Source: Xanthobacter oligotrophicus (GTDB lineage Bacteria; Pseudomonadota; Alphaproteobacteria; Rhizobiales; Xanthobacteraceae). Taken from it: a DNA stretch of 64,000 nt. This document shows positions 36,513-45,864 of the stretch, one piece after another. The position numbers and the translations under genes were made by a program. Within the stretch, counting starts at the first letter, position 1, and each line of letters starts with the position of its first letter. The notes beneath the pieces are model-generated. The model was not told the origin of the DNA and did not search any database. It saw only the letters and a list, made by a program, of their open reading frames with translations. The DNA is taken from assembly GCF_008364685.1 (NCBI RefSeq), contig NZ_VTTL01000003.1:124001-188000 (forward strand), in the 5' to 3' direction.

Positions 36513-36943
36513 CGCAGCATGAAAGGGCAGGACCAACCGGGGGCGGGCAAAGGCGGCCATGGAGCCTCTCTGGGATCGGAGCCTCACGCGGATCGTGCCG
36601 GCGTATGGCGCGCGGACCGGCGCCAGAGGCGGGAGCAAACCGGAATGCTTTCAATTGTCGCCCGTTACCGCGTCCGCGCAATGCCACCCCACGTAACGGC
36701 GCCGTGAGCGCCACCCGAGCAAAGCGCGCGTGTGGCGGCTGTGTTCCCGCGGCGCAGCATGGACGAAAATCCAGCCCCGTCCGCCCAGGCGAAGACAGCC
36801 TGGGTCCGGATTGCGCCTTCGTGCATGCAGGCAAAGGGCGATTCCCCGCGCGCACGGGCTCCCCAGCGCTTCCGCGCCAACGGACCATTCTCTAGCATTG
36901 GCGGGGGATGACTATAAATCACGTGACGTGAGGAAATTTCACA
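36513..36943. other. Divergent intergenic region before a DUF3096 peptide gene
   Basis: 431 bases between divergent genes. TATAAA at 36913-36918 is a possible -10 box for the DUF3096 gene, and ATCACGTGACGTGAGG nearby contains the palindrome TCACGTGA and the ribosome site. No -35 box was convincing. Short frames elsewhere have no support. Confidence 0.4.
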
Positions 36944-37084
36944 ATGTCTTTCAACCTCGTCATCATCCAGCCCTGGGTCGCCCTGGCGGCAGGCGTCCTC
37001 ATCCTTGCCTTTCCGCGCCTTCTCAACGTTCTGGTGGCGATCTACCTCATCATCGTCGGTCTCACGGGGCTCGTCGGCCACTGA
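36944..37084 (+). CDS. DUF3096 small membrane protein (46 aa)
   Basis: The ATG at 36944, with GAGGAAA upstream, opens a 46-codon gene: MSFNLVIIQPWVALAAGVL, then FPRLLNVLVAIYLIIVGLTGL. This is the whole of a DUF3096 protein, two short hydrophobic helices separated by a proline-arginine turn. The family is found widely in Proteobacteria and has no known function. It lies 111 bases before pyruvate phosphate dikinase and reads the same way, so it may be co-transcribed with it. Confidence 0.85.
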   Translation: MSFNLVIIQPWVALAAGVLILAFPRLLNVLVAIYLIIVGLTGLVGH

Positions 37085-37195
37085 GGCGCCGCCTGGGGCA
37101 GGCAGGGGCTGCGGCGTTGGCCCCTGTTGCTGCTTTGTGCGCTGCACGCTAAGCATCTGCCCATTCCGCACATCCCAGCTACAGGGATCAGCTAC

Positions 37196-39856
37196 ATGAC
37201 GAAATGGGTCTACACCTTCGGCGACGGGAAGGCCGAGGGCAAAGCCGACATGAAGAACCTGCTCGGCGGCAAGGGCGCGAACCTCGCCGAGATGTCCAAT
37301 CTCGGCTTGCCAGTCCCTCCCGGGTTCACCATCCCTACCGAGGTGTGTACCTATTATTACGCACACGGCCAGACCTACCCGGCCGAGCTGAAGGGCGACG
37401 TGGAAGCCGCCCTGGCCCAGGTCGGCCAGCTCACCGGCAAATCGTTCGGCGATGCCGCCAACCCGCTTCTGGTCTCGGTGCGCTCCGGCGCCCGCGCCTC
37501 CATGCCGGGCATGATGGACACGGTGCTGAACCTCGGCCTCAACGACGAGACCGTGGAAGCCGTGGCCAGGCTCGCCGGCGACCGGCGCTTCGCCTATGAC
37601 AGCTACCGCCGCTTCATCACCATGTACTCGGACGTGGTGCTGGGCGTGAGCCATCACCATTTCGAGGAGATCCTGGAGCACTACAAGCTCCAGAAGGGCT
37701 TCAACCTCGACACCGAGCTGTCCGCCGACGACTGGGCGGCGCTGGTGGTGAAGTACAAGGAGAAGGTCGCGGCCGAGCTCGGCAAGCCCTTCCCGCAGGA
37801 TCCCCACGAGCAGCTGTGGGGCGCCATCGGCGCCGTGTTCAGCTCGTGGATGAACGCCCGCGCCATCACCTACCGCCGCCTGCACACCATTCCGGAGAGC
37901 TGGGGCACCGCGGTGAACGTGCAGTCCATGGTGTTCGGCAACATGGGCGAGACCTCGGCCACCGGCGTCGCCTTCACCCGCAACCCGTCCACCGGCGAGA
38001 ACGCGCTTTACGGCGAGTTCCTGGTGAACGCCCAGGGCGAGGACGTGGTGGCGGGCATCCGCACCCCGCAGGACCTGACCGAGAAGGCCCGCAAGGCCGC
38101 CGGCTCGGACAAGCCCTCCATGGAGCTGGCCCTTCCCGAGGCCTTCAAGGAATTCGAGCGCATCTCCCACGTGCTCGAAAACCACTACCGTGACATGCAG
38201 GACCTCGAGTTCACGGTGGAGAAGGGCAAGCTCTGGATGCTCCAGACCCGCTCCGGCAAGCGCACCGCCAAGGCCGCCCTGCGCATCGCCGTGGAGCTGG
38301 CCGCCGAGGGCCTCATCACCGAGGAGGAGGCGATCGGCCGTGTCGATCCCGCCGCCCTCGACCAGCTGCTGCACCCGGCCATCGACCCCAAGGCCGAGCG
38401 CAAGGTGATCGCCACCGGCCTCCCGGCCTCCCCCGGCGCGGCGGCGGGCGCCATCGTGTTCACCGCCGACGAGGCGGAAGCGGCCAAGGAAAAGGGCCTG
38501 AAGGTCATCCTGGTGCGCGTGGAGACCTCGCCTGAGGACATCCACGGCATGCATGCGGCCCAGGGCATCCTCACGGCGCGTGGCGGCATGACCTCCCACG
38601 CCGCCGTGGTGGCCCGCGGCATGGGCAAGCCCTGCGTCTCCGGCGCCGGCTCCCTGCGCATCGACGCTGCCGCCCAGACCCTGACCGTGAACGGCCAGGT
38701 GTTCAAGAAGGGCGACCACATCACCATCGACGGCGGCACCGGGCAGGTGCTCTCCGGCGAGGTCGCCATGCTCCAGCCGGAGCTGTCGGGCGAGTTCGCC
38801 ACGCTGATGGGCTGGGCCGACAAGGTGCGCAAGCTGAAGGTGCGCGCCAATGCCGAGACCCCGGCGGATGCCCGCATGGCCCGCTCGTTCGGCGCCGAGG
38901 GCATCGGCCTTTCCCGCACCGAGCACATGTTCTTCGATGCCGGCCGCATCCTGGCCGTGCGCGAGATGATCCTCGCGGACGACGAGGCCGGCCGCCGCGC
39001 GGCGCTGGCCAAGCTGCTGCCCATGCAGCGCGACGACTTCGTCGAGCTGTTCGAGATCATGAAGGGCCTGCCGGTCACCATCCGCCTGCTCGACCCGCCG
39101 CTCCACGAGTTCCTGCCGCACACCGCGGAGGAGACCGAGGAGGTGGCCAAGAGCCTCGGCGTGGATGTGGAGCGCATCGAGCGACGCAACAAGGAGCTGC
39201 ACGAGGTCAACCCGATGCTCGGGTTCCGCGGCTGCCGCATCGCCATCGCCTTCCCCGAGATCGCGGAAATGCAGGCCCGCGCCATCTTCGAGGCGGCCAT
39301 CATCGCCGCCAAGAAGACCGGCGAGGCCGTGGTGCCGGAGATCATGGTGCCGCTCATCGCCACCAAGGCGGAGTTCGACATCGTGAACGCCGTCATCCGC
39401 AAGACCGCCGAGGCGGTGGAGAAGGAAAGCGGCGAAAAGCTCACCTTCCAGGTGGGCACCATGATCGAGCTGCCCCGCGCCGCCCTGCGCGCGGAGGAGA
39501 TCGCCAAGGGCGCCGAATTCTTCTCCTTCGGCACCAACGACCTCACCCAGACCACCTTCGGCGTCTCGCGCGACGACGCGGGCACCTTCCTCGGCCCCTA
39601 TGTGCAGAAGGGCATCATCGAGGTGGACCCGTTCGTCTCCATCGACGTGGACGGCGTGGGCGAACTGGTGAAGATCGGCGTCGAGCGCGGCCGCAAGTCG
39701 CGTCCCGACATCAAGCTCGGCATCTGCGGCGAGCACGGCGGTGATCCCGCCTCGGTGGCCTTCTGCCACGAGGTGGGGCTCAACTACGTATCCTGCTCGC
39801 CCTTCCGCGTGCCGATCGCCCGCCTCGCGGCGGCGCAGGCGGCGCTGAAGAAGTAG
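37196..39856 (+). CDS. ppdK: Pyruvate, phosphate dikinase
   Basis: An 886-residue enzyme interconverting pyruvate, ATP and Pi with PEP, AMP and PPi. An N-terminal ATP-grasp domain (YTFGDGKAEGKADMKNLLGGKGANLAEM) is followed by the swivelling phosphohistidine domain with GGMTSHAAVVARGMGKPCV (catalytic His about 468), and a C-terminal PEP/pyruvate TIM barrel (GAEGIGLSRTEHMFF, GTMIELPRAALRAEEIA, FGTNDLTQTTFGVSRDD). Length is normal. The true start is ATG 37196 with AGGGA ahead, not the TTG at 37127. It would feed gluconeogenesis from pyruvate or C2-derived carbon. Confidence 0.97.
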   Translation: MTKWVYTFGDGKAEGKADMKNLLGGKGANLAEMSNLGLPVPPGFTIPTEVCTYYYAHGQTYPAELKGDVEAALAQVGQLTGKSFGDAANPLLVSVRSGARASMPGMMDTVLNLGLNDETVEAVARLAGDRRFAYDSYRRFITMYSDVVLGVSHHHFEEILEHYKLQKGFNLDTELSADDWAALVVKYKEKVAAELGKPFPQDPHEQLWGAIGAVFSSWMNARAITYRRLHTIPESWGTAVNVQSMVFGNMGETSATGVAFTRNPSTGENALYGEFLVNAQGEDVVAGIRTPQDLTEKARKAAGSDKPSMELALPEAFKEFERISHVLENHYRDMQDLEFTVEKGKLWMLQTRSGKRTAKAALRIAVELAAEGLITEEEAIGRVDPAALDQLLHPAIDPKAERKVIATGLPASPGAAAGAIVFTADEAEAAKEKGLKVILVRVETSPEDIHGMHAAQGILTARGGMTSHAAVVARGMGKPCVSGAGSLRIDAAAQTLTVNGQVFKKGDHITIDGGTGQVLSGEVAMLQPELSGEFATLMGWADKVRKLKVRANAETPADARMARSFGAEGIGLSRTEHMFFDAGRILAVREMILADDEAGRRAALAKLLPMQRDDFVELFEIMKGLPVTIRLLDPPLHEFLPHTAEETEEVAKSLGVDVERIERRNKELHEVNPMLGFRGCRIAIAFPEIAEMQARAIFEAAIIAAKKTGEAVVPEIMVPLIATKAEFDIVNAVIRKTAEAVEKESGEKLTFQVGTMIELPRAALRAEEIAKGAEFFSFGTNDLTQTTFGVSRDDAGTFLGPYVQKGIIEVDPFVSIDVDGVGELVKIGVERGRKSRPDIKLGICGEHGGDPASVAFCHEVGLNYVSCSPFRVPIARLAAAQAALKK

Positions 39857-39913
39857 GACCGGGTCCGGGTATCCGGACGGGCCCTGCTCGTCCGAATACC
39901 GCGTCAACCAAGA

Positions 39914-39970
39914 CGCGAAAACAAAGAGGCCGCCCGGGGGAGCACTCCGGGCGGCCTCTTTGTTTTCGCG
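39914..39970. terminator. 24-bp perfect-stem terminator after ppdK
   Basis: The arm at 39914-39937 (CGCGAAAACAAAGAGG then CCGCCCGG) is fully complementary to 39947-39970, with a 9-base loop. The stem includes CTCTTTGTTTT on the 3' side, so it ends in a T-rich stretch on both strands and could stop transcription in either direction. It isolates ppdK from the GlsB/YeaQ-like gene. Confidence 0.85.
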
Positions 39971-40057
39971 TTCCGGTGGCAGGCACCGGAACAAGCTGCG
40001 CCTTCGGCCGTTTCGCCTCAGTCACCCTCACGGTGACGCCAACGGTTGAGGCACATC

Positions 40058-40309
40058 ATGCAAGACGCACAGGTCGGCTGGATCGCGGCCATCATCATCG
40101 GCGGCTTCGCCGGGTGGATCGCATCGAGCGTCATGAAGAGCGACACCGGCCTCTTCATGAATATCATCCTCGGCATCATCGGCGCCGCCATCGCGAGCTT
40201 CCTCTTCGGCCTGCTGGGCGTCAACTTCGGCGGCTGGCTGGGCTATCTCATCGCCGGCGTGGTCGGCGCGTGCATCCTCATCGGCGGCGCGCGAGCGATC
40301 CGACGATAG
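40058..40309 (+). CDS. GlsB/YeaQ/YmgE family stress-response membrane protein
   Basis: An 83-residue protein with three hydrophobic glycine-rich helices (WIAAIIIGGFAGWIASSVM, MNIILGIIGAAIASFLFGLLG, WLGYLIAGVVGACILIGGARAI), the pattern of transglycosylase-associated/YeaQ proteins. Such proteins are often stress-induced; mechanism is unknown. ATG 40058 with GAGG upstream is preferred over TTG 40046. It converges on the FAH-family gene. Confidence 0.9.
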   Translation: MQDAQVGWIAAIIIGGFAGWIASSVMKSDTGLFMNIILGIIGAAIASFLFGLLGVNFGGWLGYLIAGVVGACILIGGARAIRR

Positions 40310-40382
40310 GCCCGTTCCGATCCGATCACGGCTCCGGCGGACCGGACGACCGGTCCGCCACGGCGCGGGCAGGCGGGCGATG

Positions 40383-41156
40383 TCACTGCACGAAGGTGTT
40401 GCGCAGCGTGCCGATGCCCTCGATCTCGATGGCGATGTCGTTGGACGGCTCCTTCATGACGCCAACCCCGATGGAGGTGCCGCAGGCGATGAGGTCGCCG
40501 GGGTTCAGCGTCATGTCCTGCGACAGCAGCGAGACCAGGCGCGCCGGCGGGAAGATCATGTCGGCGAGGGGATAATTCTGCCGCTCCGCCCCGTTCAGGA
40601 TGGTGCGCACATGGGCTGTCGCCGGATCGAAATCGGTGACGATCCACGGGCCGAACGGGCCGTAGCCGTCGATGCCCTTGGCCCGCGCCCACTGGGGGAA
40701 GGTGGGGTCGCGGTTGAGGATGTCGGCGGCGGTGATGTCGTTCACCACCGTGTAGCCGAAGATGTGGGCGGCCGCCTCGTCCTCGGAAACGTTGGTGGTG
40801 GGCTTGCCGATGACGATGCCCAGTTCGCCCTCATAGACCGTCTTGCCGGAATAGGCCGCAGGCCGGCGCACCGTGGCGCCGGGAGCGGCCACCGAGGTCA
40901 CGGCCTTCAGCAAGTAGAGCGGCTCGGCGGGCTCGGCCACGTTCAGCTTGGCCGCGAGCTGATGGAAATTGTTCCACAGGGCGATGATCTTGGTGGGCGC
41001 GCAGGGCGCCTCCAGCGTCACCTCGGCGAGCGGGATGCGCGCGCCCGTGGCGCTGGCGCCGGAGAACAGGCAACCGTCGTGGACGAGGATGGTCTCGCCC
41101 TCAAGGGTGCCGAAGCCGGTGGTGCCGTTGGCGCTGAAGCGCAGCCAGGTGGTCAT
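40383..41156 (-). CDS. Fumarylacetoacetate hydrolase (FAH) family protein
   Basis: A 257-residue single-domain FAH-fold enzyme. Metal-site residues are seen in TVYEGELGIVIGKPTTNVSEDEAAAHIFGYTVVNDITAAD (Glu, Glu, Asp) and the downstream GYGPFGPWIVTDFD and GDLIACGTSIGVGVM segments. This family includes acylpyruvases, oxaloacetate decarboxylases and ring-cleavage isomerases or hydrolases; the sequence alone does not choose. AGAGGAAAC before the ATG is a good ribosome site. It lies downstream of sucCD on the same strand, past a long inverted repeat. A role on a C4 keto-acid linked to oxalate metabolism is only a guess. Confidence 0.85.
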   Translation of the reverse strand: MTTWLRFSANGTTGFGTLEGETILVHDGCLFSGASATGARIPLAEVTLEAPCAPTKIIALWNNFHQLAAKLNVAEPAEPLYLLKAVTSVAAPGATVRRPAAYSGKTVYEGELGIVIGKPTTNVSEDEAAAHIFGYTVVNDITAADILNRDPTFPQWARAKGIDGYGPFGPWIVTDFDPATAHVRTILNGAERQNYPLADMIFPPARLVSLLSQDMTLNPGDLIACGTSIGVGVMKEPSNDIAIEIEGIGTLRNTFVQ

Positions 41157-41211
41157 GGGTGTTTCCTCTTGAATGTATTGGGCGCGCGAAGCACAGCGCT
41201 ACCTCAGACGG

Positions 41212-41322
41212 CCGTCATGGCCGGGCTTGTGCCGGCCATCCACGCGGATCGACCGGGATGAACCTCGCCGAACGTCGCAATCGGCCCGGCGTGGATGCCC
41301 GGCACAAGCCCGGGCATGACGG
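41212..41322. repeat. 34-bp near-perfect inverted repeat between sucD and the FAH gene
   Basis: The arms are 41212-41245 (CCGTCATGGCCGGGCTTGTG...) and 41289-41322 (...CACAAGCCCGGGCATGACGG). They are complementary at 32 of 34 positions, separated by 43 bases. The arm core GTCATGCCCGGGCTTG with GGGCATCCACG resembles a palindromic intergenic element common in Bradyrhizobium and relatives. It could act as a terminator between sucD and the FAH gene. Confidence 0.8.
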
Positions 41323-41379
41323 TGGATAGGATGGCGGATACGAGAGAGCAGTCCTCAGCGATCGCTCAGCCCGAGAACC

Positions 41380-42264
41380 TCAGCCCTTGAGCACCTCGAC
41401 GAGGGTCTTGCCGAGACGGGCCGGGGATGGCGACACGCGGATGTCCGCCGCCTCCATGGCCGCGATCTTGTCCTCGGCGCCGCCCTTGCCGCCCGAGATG
41501 ATGGCACCCGCATGGCCCATGCGGCGGCCGGGAGGCGCCGTGCGGCCGGCGATGAAGCCAACCATCGGCTTCTTGCGGCCCTTCTTCGCCTCGTCCGCGA
41601 TGAACTGCGCCGCCTCTTCCTCCGCCGAGCCGCCGATCTCGCCGATCATGATGATCGACGTGGTCTTCGGATCCGCCAGGAACATCTCCAGCACGTCGAT
41701 GAACTCAGTGCCCTTCACCGGGTCGCCGCCGATGCCTACCGCAGAGGTCTGGCCCAGGCCTTCCTGCGTGGTCTGGAACACCGCCTCATAGGTCAGCGTG
41801 CCCGAGCGCGACACCACGCCCACCGAGCCGGTCTTGAAGATGTTGGCCGGCATGATGCCGATCTTCGACTCGCCCGCCGTCACGATGCCGGGGCAGTTGG
41901 GGCCGATGAGGCGGGACTTCGAGCCCGACAGCGCCCGCTTCACCTTCACCATGTCCAGCACCGGGATGCCCTCGGTGATGCACACGATGAGCGGGATCTC
42001 GGCGTCGATGGCCTCCAGGATCGCGTCGGCGGCGCCGGGCGGCGGCACGTAGATGACGGAGGCGTCGGCCCCGGTCTTCTCCTTCGCCTCGATCACGGTG
42101 TCGAACACCGGCAGGTTCAGGTGGGTGGTGCCACCCTTGCCCGGCGAGGTGCCGCCGACCATCTTGGTGCCATAGGCAATGGCCTGCTGGGCGTGGAAGG
42201 TGCCGTTCTTGCCGGTGAAGCCCTGGGTGATGACACGGGTGTTGGCGTCGATAAGCACGGACAT
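41380..42264 (-). CDS. sucD: Succinate-CoA ligase [ADP-forming], alpha subunit
   Basis: A 294-residue subunit carrying the phosphohistidine: [17 protein letters not shown] holds the active-site His, and [27 protein letters not shown] is the CoA-binding Rossmann start. [16 protein letters not shown] and [14 protein letters not shown] are conserved. The ATG at 42264 overlaps the sucC stop by one base (TGATG), so the subunits are translationally coupled. A GTG just before is less likely. No mdh or sucA/sucB genes are beside it, unlike the common alphaproteobacterial order. Confidence 0.95.
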   Translation of the reverse strand: MSVLIDANTRVITQGFTGKNGTFHAQQAIAYGTKMVGGTSPGKGGTTHLNLPVFDTVIEAKEKTGADASVIYVPPPGAADAILEAIDAEIPLIVCITEGIPVLDMVKVKRALSGSKSRLIGPNCPGIVTAGESKIGIMPANIFKTGSVGVVSRSGTLTYEAVFQTTQEGLGQTSAVGIGGDPVKGTEFIDVLEMFLADPKTTSIIMIGEIGGSAEEEAAQFIADEAKKGRKKPMVGFIAGRTAPPGRRMGHAGAIISGGKGGAEDKIAAMEAADIRVSPSPARLGKTLVEVLKG

Positions 42265-43466
42265 CACGCAGCTTCCTTCTTCACGGCCGCGACAATCTTC
42301 TGCGCCGCGTCATCGAGGTCATCCGCCGGGATCACGTTCAGACCCGACTCACGGATGATCTTCTTGCCCTCGTCCACATTGGTGCCGGCAAGCCGCACCA
42401 CCAGGGGCACGTTCAGCCCCATCTGGCGCACCGCGGCGATGACGCCCTCCGCGATCACGTCGCAGCGCATGATGCCGCCGAAGATGTTCACCAATATTCC
42501 CTCGACATTGGGATCGGCGGTGATGATCTTGAAGGCGGCCGTCACCTTCTCCTTGGTGGCGCCACCGCCTACGTCCAGGAAATTGGCCGGCTCGCGGCCG
42601 TAGAGCTTGATGATGTCCATGGTCGCCATGGCGAGGCCCGCGCCATTCACCATGCAGCCGATGGTGCCATCGAGGGCGATATAAGACAGGTCGTAGCGCG
42701 AGGCCTCGATCTCCTTGAAGTCCTCCTCGCTCTCGTCGCGCAGTTGCACCACCTCCGGATGCCGGAACAGGGCGTTGGAATCAAACCCCACCTTGGCGTC
42801 GAGGCAGACGAGGCGATCGTCCCGCGTCAGCACCAGCGGGTTGATCTCCAGAAGGCTCATGTCCTTGTCGGTGAAGGCGCGATAGAGGTTTTCCGTCAGC
42901 GCCACCGCCTGCTTGGCGAGGTCGCCGGACAGCCCCAGCGCCTGCGCCACCTTGCGGCCGTGCAGGGGCTGCACGCCTGTGGCCGGGTCCACGGAGAAGG
43001 TGACGATGCGCTCGGGAGTGGCATGGGCCACTTCCTCGATGTCCATGCCGCCCTCGGTGGAGACCACGAAGGCGACGCGCGCGGTGGCGCGGTCCACCAG
43101 CATGGACAGATAGAATTCCTTGTCGATGGATGCGCCTTCCTCAATATAGAGGCGGTTCACCTGCTTGCCCTCCGGCCCCGTCTGCACGGTGACAAGGGTA
43201 TTGCCGAGCATCTCGGCAGCATTCGCCTTCACATCGGCAGGGGTCCTCACCACCCGCACGCCGCCCTTGGCCTCCCCGGGCAGTTCCTTGAACTTGCCCT
43301 TGCCGCGGCCGCCCGCGTGGATCTGCGCCTTCACCACGAAGGCGATGCCGCCCAGCTTCGCGGCGGCCGCTTCCGCTTCCTCGGCGGTGAAGGCGGCGAT
43401 GCCGCGGGACACCGGCACGCCGAATTCCTTGAGAAGGGCTTTCGCCTGGTACTCGTGAATGTTCAT
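42264..43466 (-). CDS. sucC: Succinate-CoA ligase [ADP-forming], beta subunit
   Basis: A 400-residue subunit: [22 protein letters not shown] start, ATP-grasp domain with [19 protein letters not shown], and the C-terminal CoA-ligase domain with [19 protein letters not shown] and [15 protein letters not shown]. It converts succinate, CoA and ATP to succinyl-CoA. The sequence is closer to canonical SucC than to the malate-CoA ligase MtkA. GGAGGAACCCC precedes ATG 43466; the longer frame to 43574 has no such site. It lies downstream of the frc gene cluster on the same strand, with a 478-base gap. Confidence 0.95.
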   Translation of the reverse strand: MNIHEYQAKALLKEFGVPVSRGIAAFTAEEAEAAAAKLGGIAFVVKAQIHAGGRGKGKFKELPGEAKGGVRVVRTPADVKANAAEMLGNTLVTVQTGPEGKQVNRLYIEEGASIDKEFYLSMLVDRATARVAFVVSTEGGMDIEEVAHATPERIVTFSVDPATGVQPLHGRKVAQALGLSGDLAKQAVALTENLYRAFTDKDMSLLEINPLVLTRDDRLVCLDAKVGFDSNALFRHPEVVQLRDESEEDFKEIEASRYDLSYIALDGTIGCMVNGAGLAMATMDIIKLYGREPANFLDVGGGATKEKVTAAFKIITADPNVEGILVNIFGGIMRCDVIAEGVIAAVRQMGLNVPLVVRLAGTNVDEGKKIIRESGLNVIPADDLDDAAQKIVAAVKKEAA

Positions 43467-43944
43467 GGGGTTCCTCCCTCGTCGAGGGCCGCGCATGCGG
43501 CGACCTCGGGCGCGGCTCTTCCGGCTGCGTCCTGCATCCTCGGTCTTGCGACCAAAGTCGGAGTGTGCACGCATTCCGGGCCGCGCACCAATGCGACACG
43601 ACGCCAGTTCACGACGCCAATCGGGGCCGCAGGCGTGACGCTCTCGGCGGGGTTCCAGAGTGAAATCGCCGGCCCCTCAGGGGCGACGCGGGACCGGCGG
43701 GGGGCGCTCAGCGCCAAAGTGCCGGCAAGACAGGTACGTTCGGCGGCGCCACTCTGCGACAGGACATGCTGCGTGGCAGGTGGGCTTCATGCGCGGCGGC
43801 CTGCCCTGCCGGGCCGCTCGTTCGAATGTCGGAACGTCGAGACTGATTTCTGGGCGCGGACAGTTGGAACCCGGATTTTCCGAGTTCCAACCTTGGAAAA
43901 TGGAAGCCGGCTACCGCCGACTTCCGAGTTTGCCGAGTGCTCGA
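43467..43944. other. Intergenic region between frc1 and sucC with overlapping inverted repeats
   Basis: This 478-base stretch holds the sucC promoter region and the 3' end of frc1. Near its frc1 side are three mutually exclusive stems: GTTGGAA (43863) with TTCCAAC (43885), ATTTTCC (43875) with GGAAAAT (43895), and TTCCAA-CC-TTGGAA (43885-43898). No small gene is supported. Confidence 0.5.
43863..43901. promoter_or_regulatory. Cluster of alternative hairpins just downstream of frc1
   Basis: Three overlapping inverted repeats (GTTGGAA/TTCCAAC, ATTTTCC/GGAAAAT, TTCCAA/TTGGAA) lie within 39 bases, about 45 bases after the frc1 stop. Only some can pair at once. It may be a terminator remnant, an attenuator for read-through into sucCD, or a protein-binding site. 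Confidence 0.45.
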
Positions 43945-45198
43945 TCAGACCACGCGGCCCTCGTGCATGGACTTGATCTGGTCTGCCGAGTAACCGAGCT
44001 CGGACAGGACCTCGTCGGTGTGCTCGCCGAGCAGCGGGGAGCCGGTGACTTCCACGCTCAGGTCGGAGAACTTGATGGGGCTGCCCACGGTGAGATACTT
44101 GCCGCGCTGCTTGTGATCCACCTCGACGATGGTGCCGCTCTTGCGAAGCGACTCGTCCTCGGCAATCTCCTTCATGGTCAGCACCGGCGCGCAGGGGATG
44201 TCGAACTTGCGCAGGATGTCCACCGCCTCGAACTTGGTCTTGTCGGCGAGCCATTCCTCGATGGTGGCGAAGATGTCGAAGATCTTGTCCTGGCGGGCGC
44301 GGGCGGTGGAATAGGCCGGGTCGTTGATCCATTCCGGCTTGCCGATGGCTTCCGCCACCTTGCCCCAGGCCTGCTCCTGCACGGTGAAGTAGATGTAGGC
44401 GTTGGGATCGGTCTCCCAGCCCTTGCACTTCAGCACCCAGCCCGGCTGGCCGCCGCCGCCCGCATTGCCGCCGCGCGGCACCACGTCGGAGAAGGTGCCG
44501 TTCGGATACTGCGGGTATTCCTCAAGGTAGCCCACGCGGTCGAGGCGCTGCTGGTCGCGCAGCTTCACGCGGCACAGGTTGATCACGGCGTCCTGCATGG
44601 ACACGGCGACCTTCTGGCCCTTGCCGGTCTTGTTGCGGGCGTGGAGCGCCGTGAGGATGCCGATGGCGAGGTGCATGCCGGTGTTCGAGTCGCCGAGGGC
44701 GGCGGCCGACACGGTGGGCGGGCCATCCCAGAAGCCGGTGGTGGAAGCGGCGCCGCCGGCACACTGGGCGACGTTCTCGTACACCTTCAGGTCTTCATAG
44801 TGGTGGCCGTCGGAGAAGCCCTTCACCGAGGCGACGATCAGGCCCGGGTTCAGCTCGTTGATGTGCTCCCAGGTGAAGCCCATGCGATCGAGCGCGCCGG
44901 GGCCGAAATTCTCCACCAGCACGTCGCTCTCCTTGATAAGCTTCGTGAGCACTTCCTTGCCCGCGGGGGTCTTGGTGTCGAGGGTCAAGGAGCGCTTGTT
45001 GGAGTTCAGCATGGTGAAGTAGAGCGCGTCGGCATTGGAGATGTCGCGCAGCTGGTTGCGCGTCACGTCGCCCGAGCCGGGGCGCTCCACCTTGATCACG
45101 TCCGCGCCGAACCAGGCGAGGAGCTGCGTGCAGGCGGGACCGGCCTGGACGTGGGTGAAATCGATGATCTTGATGCCTTCCAACGGCTTGGTCGTCAT
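43945..45198 (-). CDS. frc: Formyl-CoA:oxalate CoA-transferase, paralogue 1 (class III)
   Basis: A 417-residue class III CoA-transferase that moves CoA from formyl-CoA (or another donor) to oxalate. It starts with [42 protein letters not shown]. The catalytic aspartate is in [10 protein letters not shown] (Asp170, equivalent to Asp169 of the Oxalobacter enzyme), and the flexible glycine loop is GGGGQPGW. The formyl-CoA-specific stretch [14 protein letters not shown] is kept. It is the last gene of the oxalate cluster and close to full-length identical in layout to the paralogue at 45865. The donor preference of each copy cannot be read directly. Confidence 0.93.
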   Translation of the reverse strand: MTTKPLEGIKIIDFTHVQAGPACTQLLAWFGADVIKVERPGSGDVTRNQLRDISNADALYFTMLNSNKRSLTLDTKTPAGKEVLTKLIKESDVLVENFGPGALDRMGFTWEHINELNPGLIVASVKGFSDGHHYEDLKVYENVAQCAGGAASTTGFWDGPPTVSAAALGDSNTGMHLAIGILTALHARNKTGKGQKVAVSMQDAVINLCRVKLRDQQRLDRVGYLEEYPQYPNGTFSDVVPRGGNAGGGGQPGWVLKCKGWETDPNAYIYFTVQEQAWGKVAEAIGKPEWINDPAYSTARARQDKIFDIFATIEEWLADKTKFEAVDILRKFDIPCAPVLTMKEIAEDESLRKSGTIVEVDHKQRGKYLTVGSPIKFSDLSVEVTGSPLLGEHTDEVLSELGYSADQIKSMHEGRVV

Positions 45199-45325
45199 GG
45201 TCGCGTTCCCTTATCAAGCGTTGCCTTAAGACCGGGAGAAGACGGGCAGTGGCGCCCTCTCGTCCCGAAAACCTCCGGTCGCGGCGGCCGGGCCGCCATC
45301 AACCGATCCGTGCCGGTTGATCCGG

Positions 45326-45772
45326 CTATTGTGCTTGTTCCGTCGCCTTCAGCTTCGCCTCGAGCTCGGCGACGCGCTTCTGAAGGTTGCGTTCTTCCTT
45401 CCAGCGCTCCGTCTCGTCGCGGATGACCGCGGCGACGTGCGTCGGCTTTCCGTCGGCCGAAAGGACGAGGGCGACGGTGAAGGCGATGGACAGGGCGTGG
45501 CCGTCCTTGTGGACGGCAGGGACGCGCAGCAGGCTGGTCCCGTAGCGGGTGACGCCCGTGCGCATGGTCACGTCGTAGCCGTCCCAGTGCCGCTTGCGCT
45601 GGCGCTCCGGGATGATGATGTCGAGCGACTGGCCCAGGGCCTCGGCGGGCGCGAAGCCGAACATGCGCTCGGCGCCCATGTTCCAGAGCGTGATGGCGCC
45701 GGCCTGGTCGCAGACGACAATGGCGTCTCCGACGGCATCTAGCAGCTGAGCAACATCTAGGGCCGCAGTCAT
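45326..45772 (-). CDS. Small PAS-domain protein between the two frc genes
   Basis: A 148-residue protein: one PAS domain (about 8-120, with AIVVCDQAGAITLWNMGAERMFGFAPAEALGQSL, then a PAC segment HVAAVIRDETERWKEE) and a charged C-terminal coiled coil (LQKRVAELEAKLKATEQ). It has no kinase, cyclase or DNA-binding output domain. The position between two CoA-transferases, 92 bases after one and 127 before the other on the same strand, implies co-expression. It may sense redox state, a ligand or a haem/flavin and act through a partner. Start: ATG 45772 with GGAAGGAACGGAAG upstream; longer frames run through frc2 and are shadows. Confidence 0.85.
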   Translation of the reverse strand: MTAALDVAQLLDAVGDAIVVCDQAGAITLWNMGAERMFGFAPAEALGQSLDIIIPERQRKRHWDGYDVTMRTGVTRYGTSLLRVPAVHKDGHALSIAFTVALVLSADGKPTHVAAVIRDETERWKEERNLQKRVAELEAKLKATEQAQ

Positions 45773-45864
45773 GACTTCCGTTCCTTCCTGCCTTTTGCTC
45801 CCCGCCGGCACGCGGCCGGCGGCAAGGGGCGGCCCCTCAGGGTGCCGCCCGGAGGCGCGATGAC

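Noticed and set aside
42264-43466. Assignment of the ligase pair as malate-CoA ligase (mtkAB) of the serine cycle
   Set aside because: The beta-subunit sequence ([18 protein letters not shown] and following) follows canonical alphaproteobacterial SucC rather than MtkA as I recall it, and no other serine-cycle genes are adjacent.
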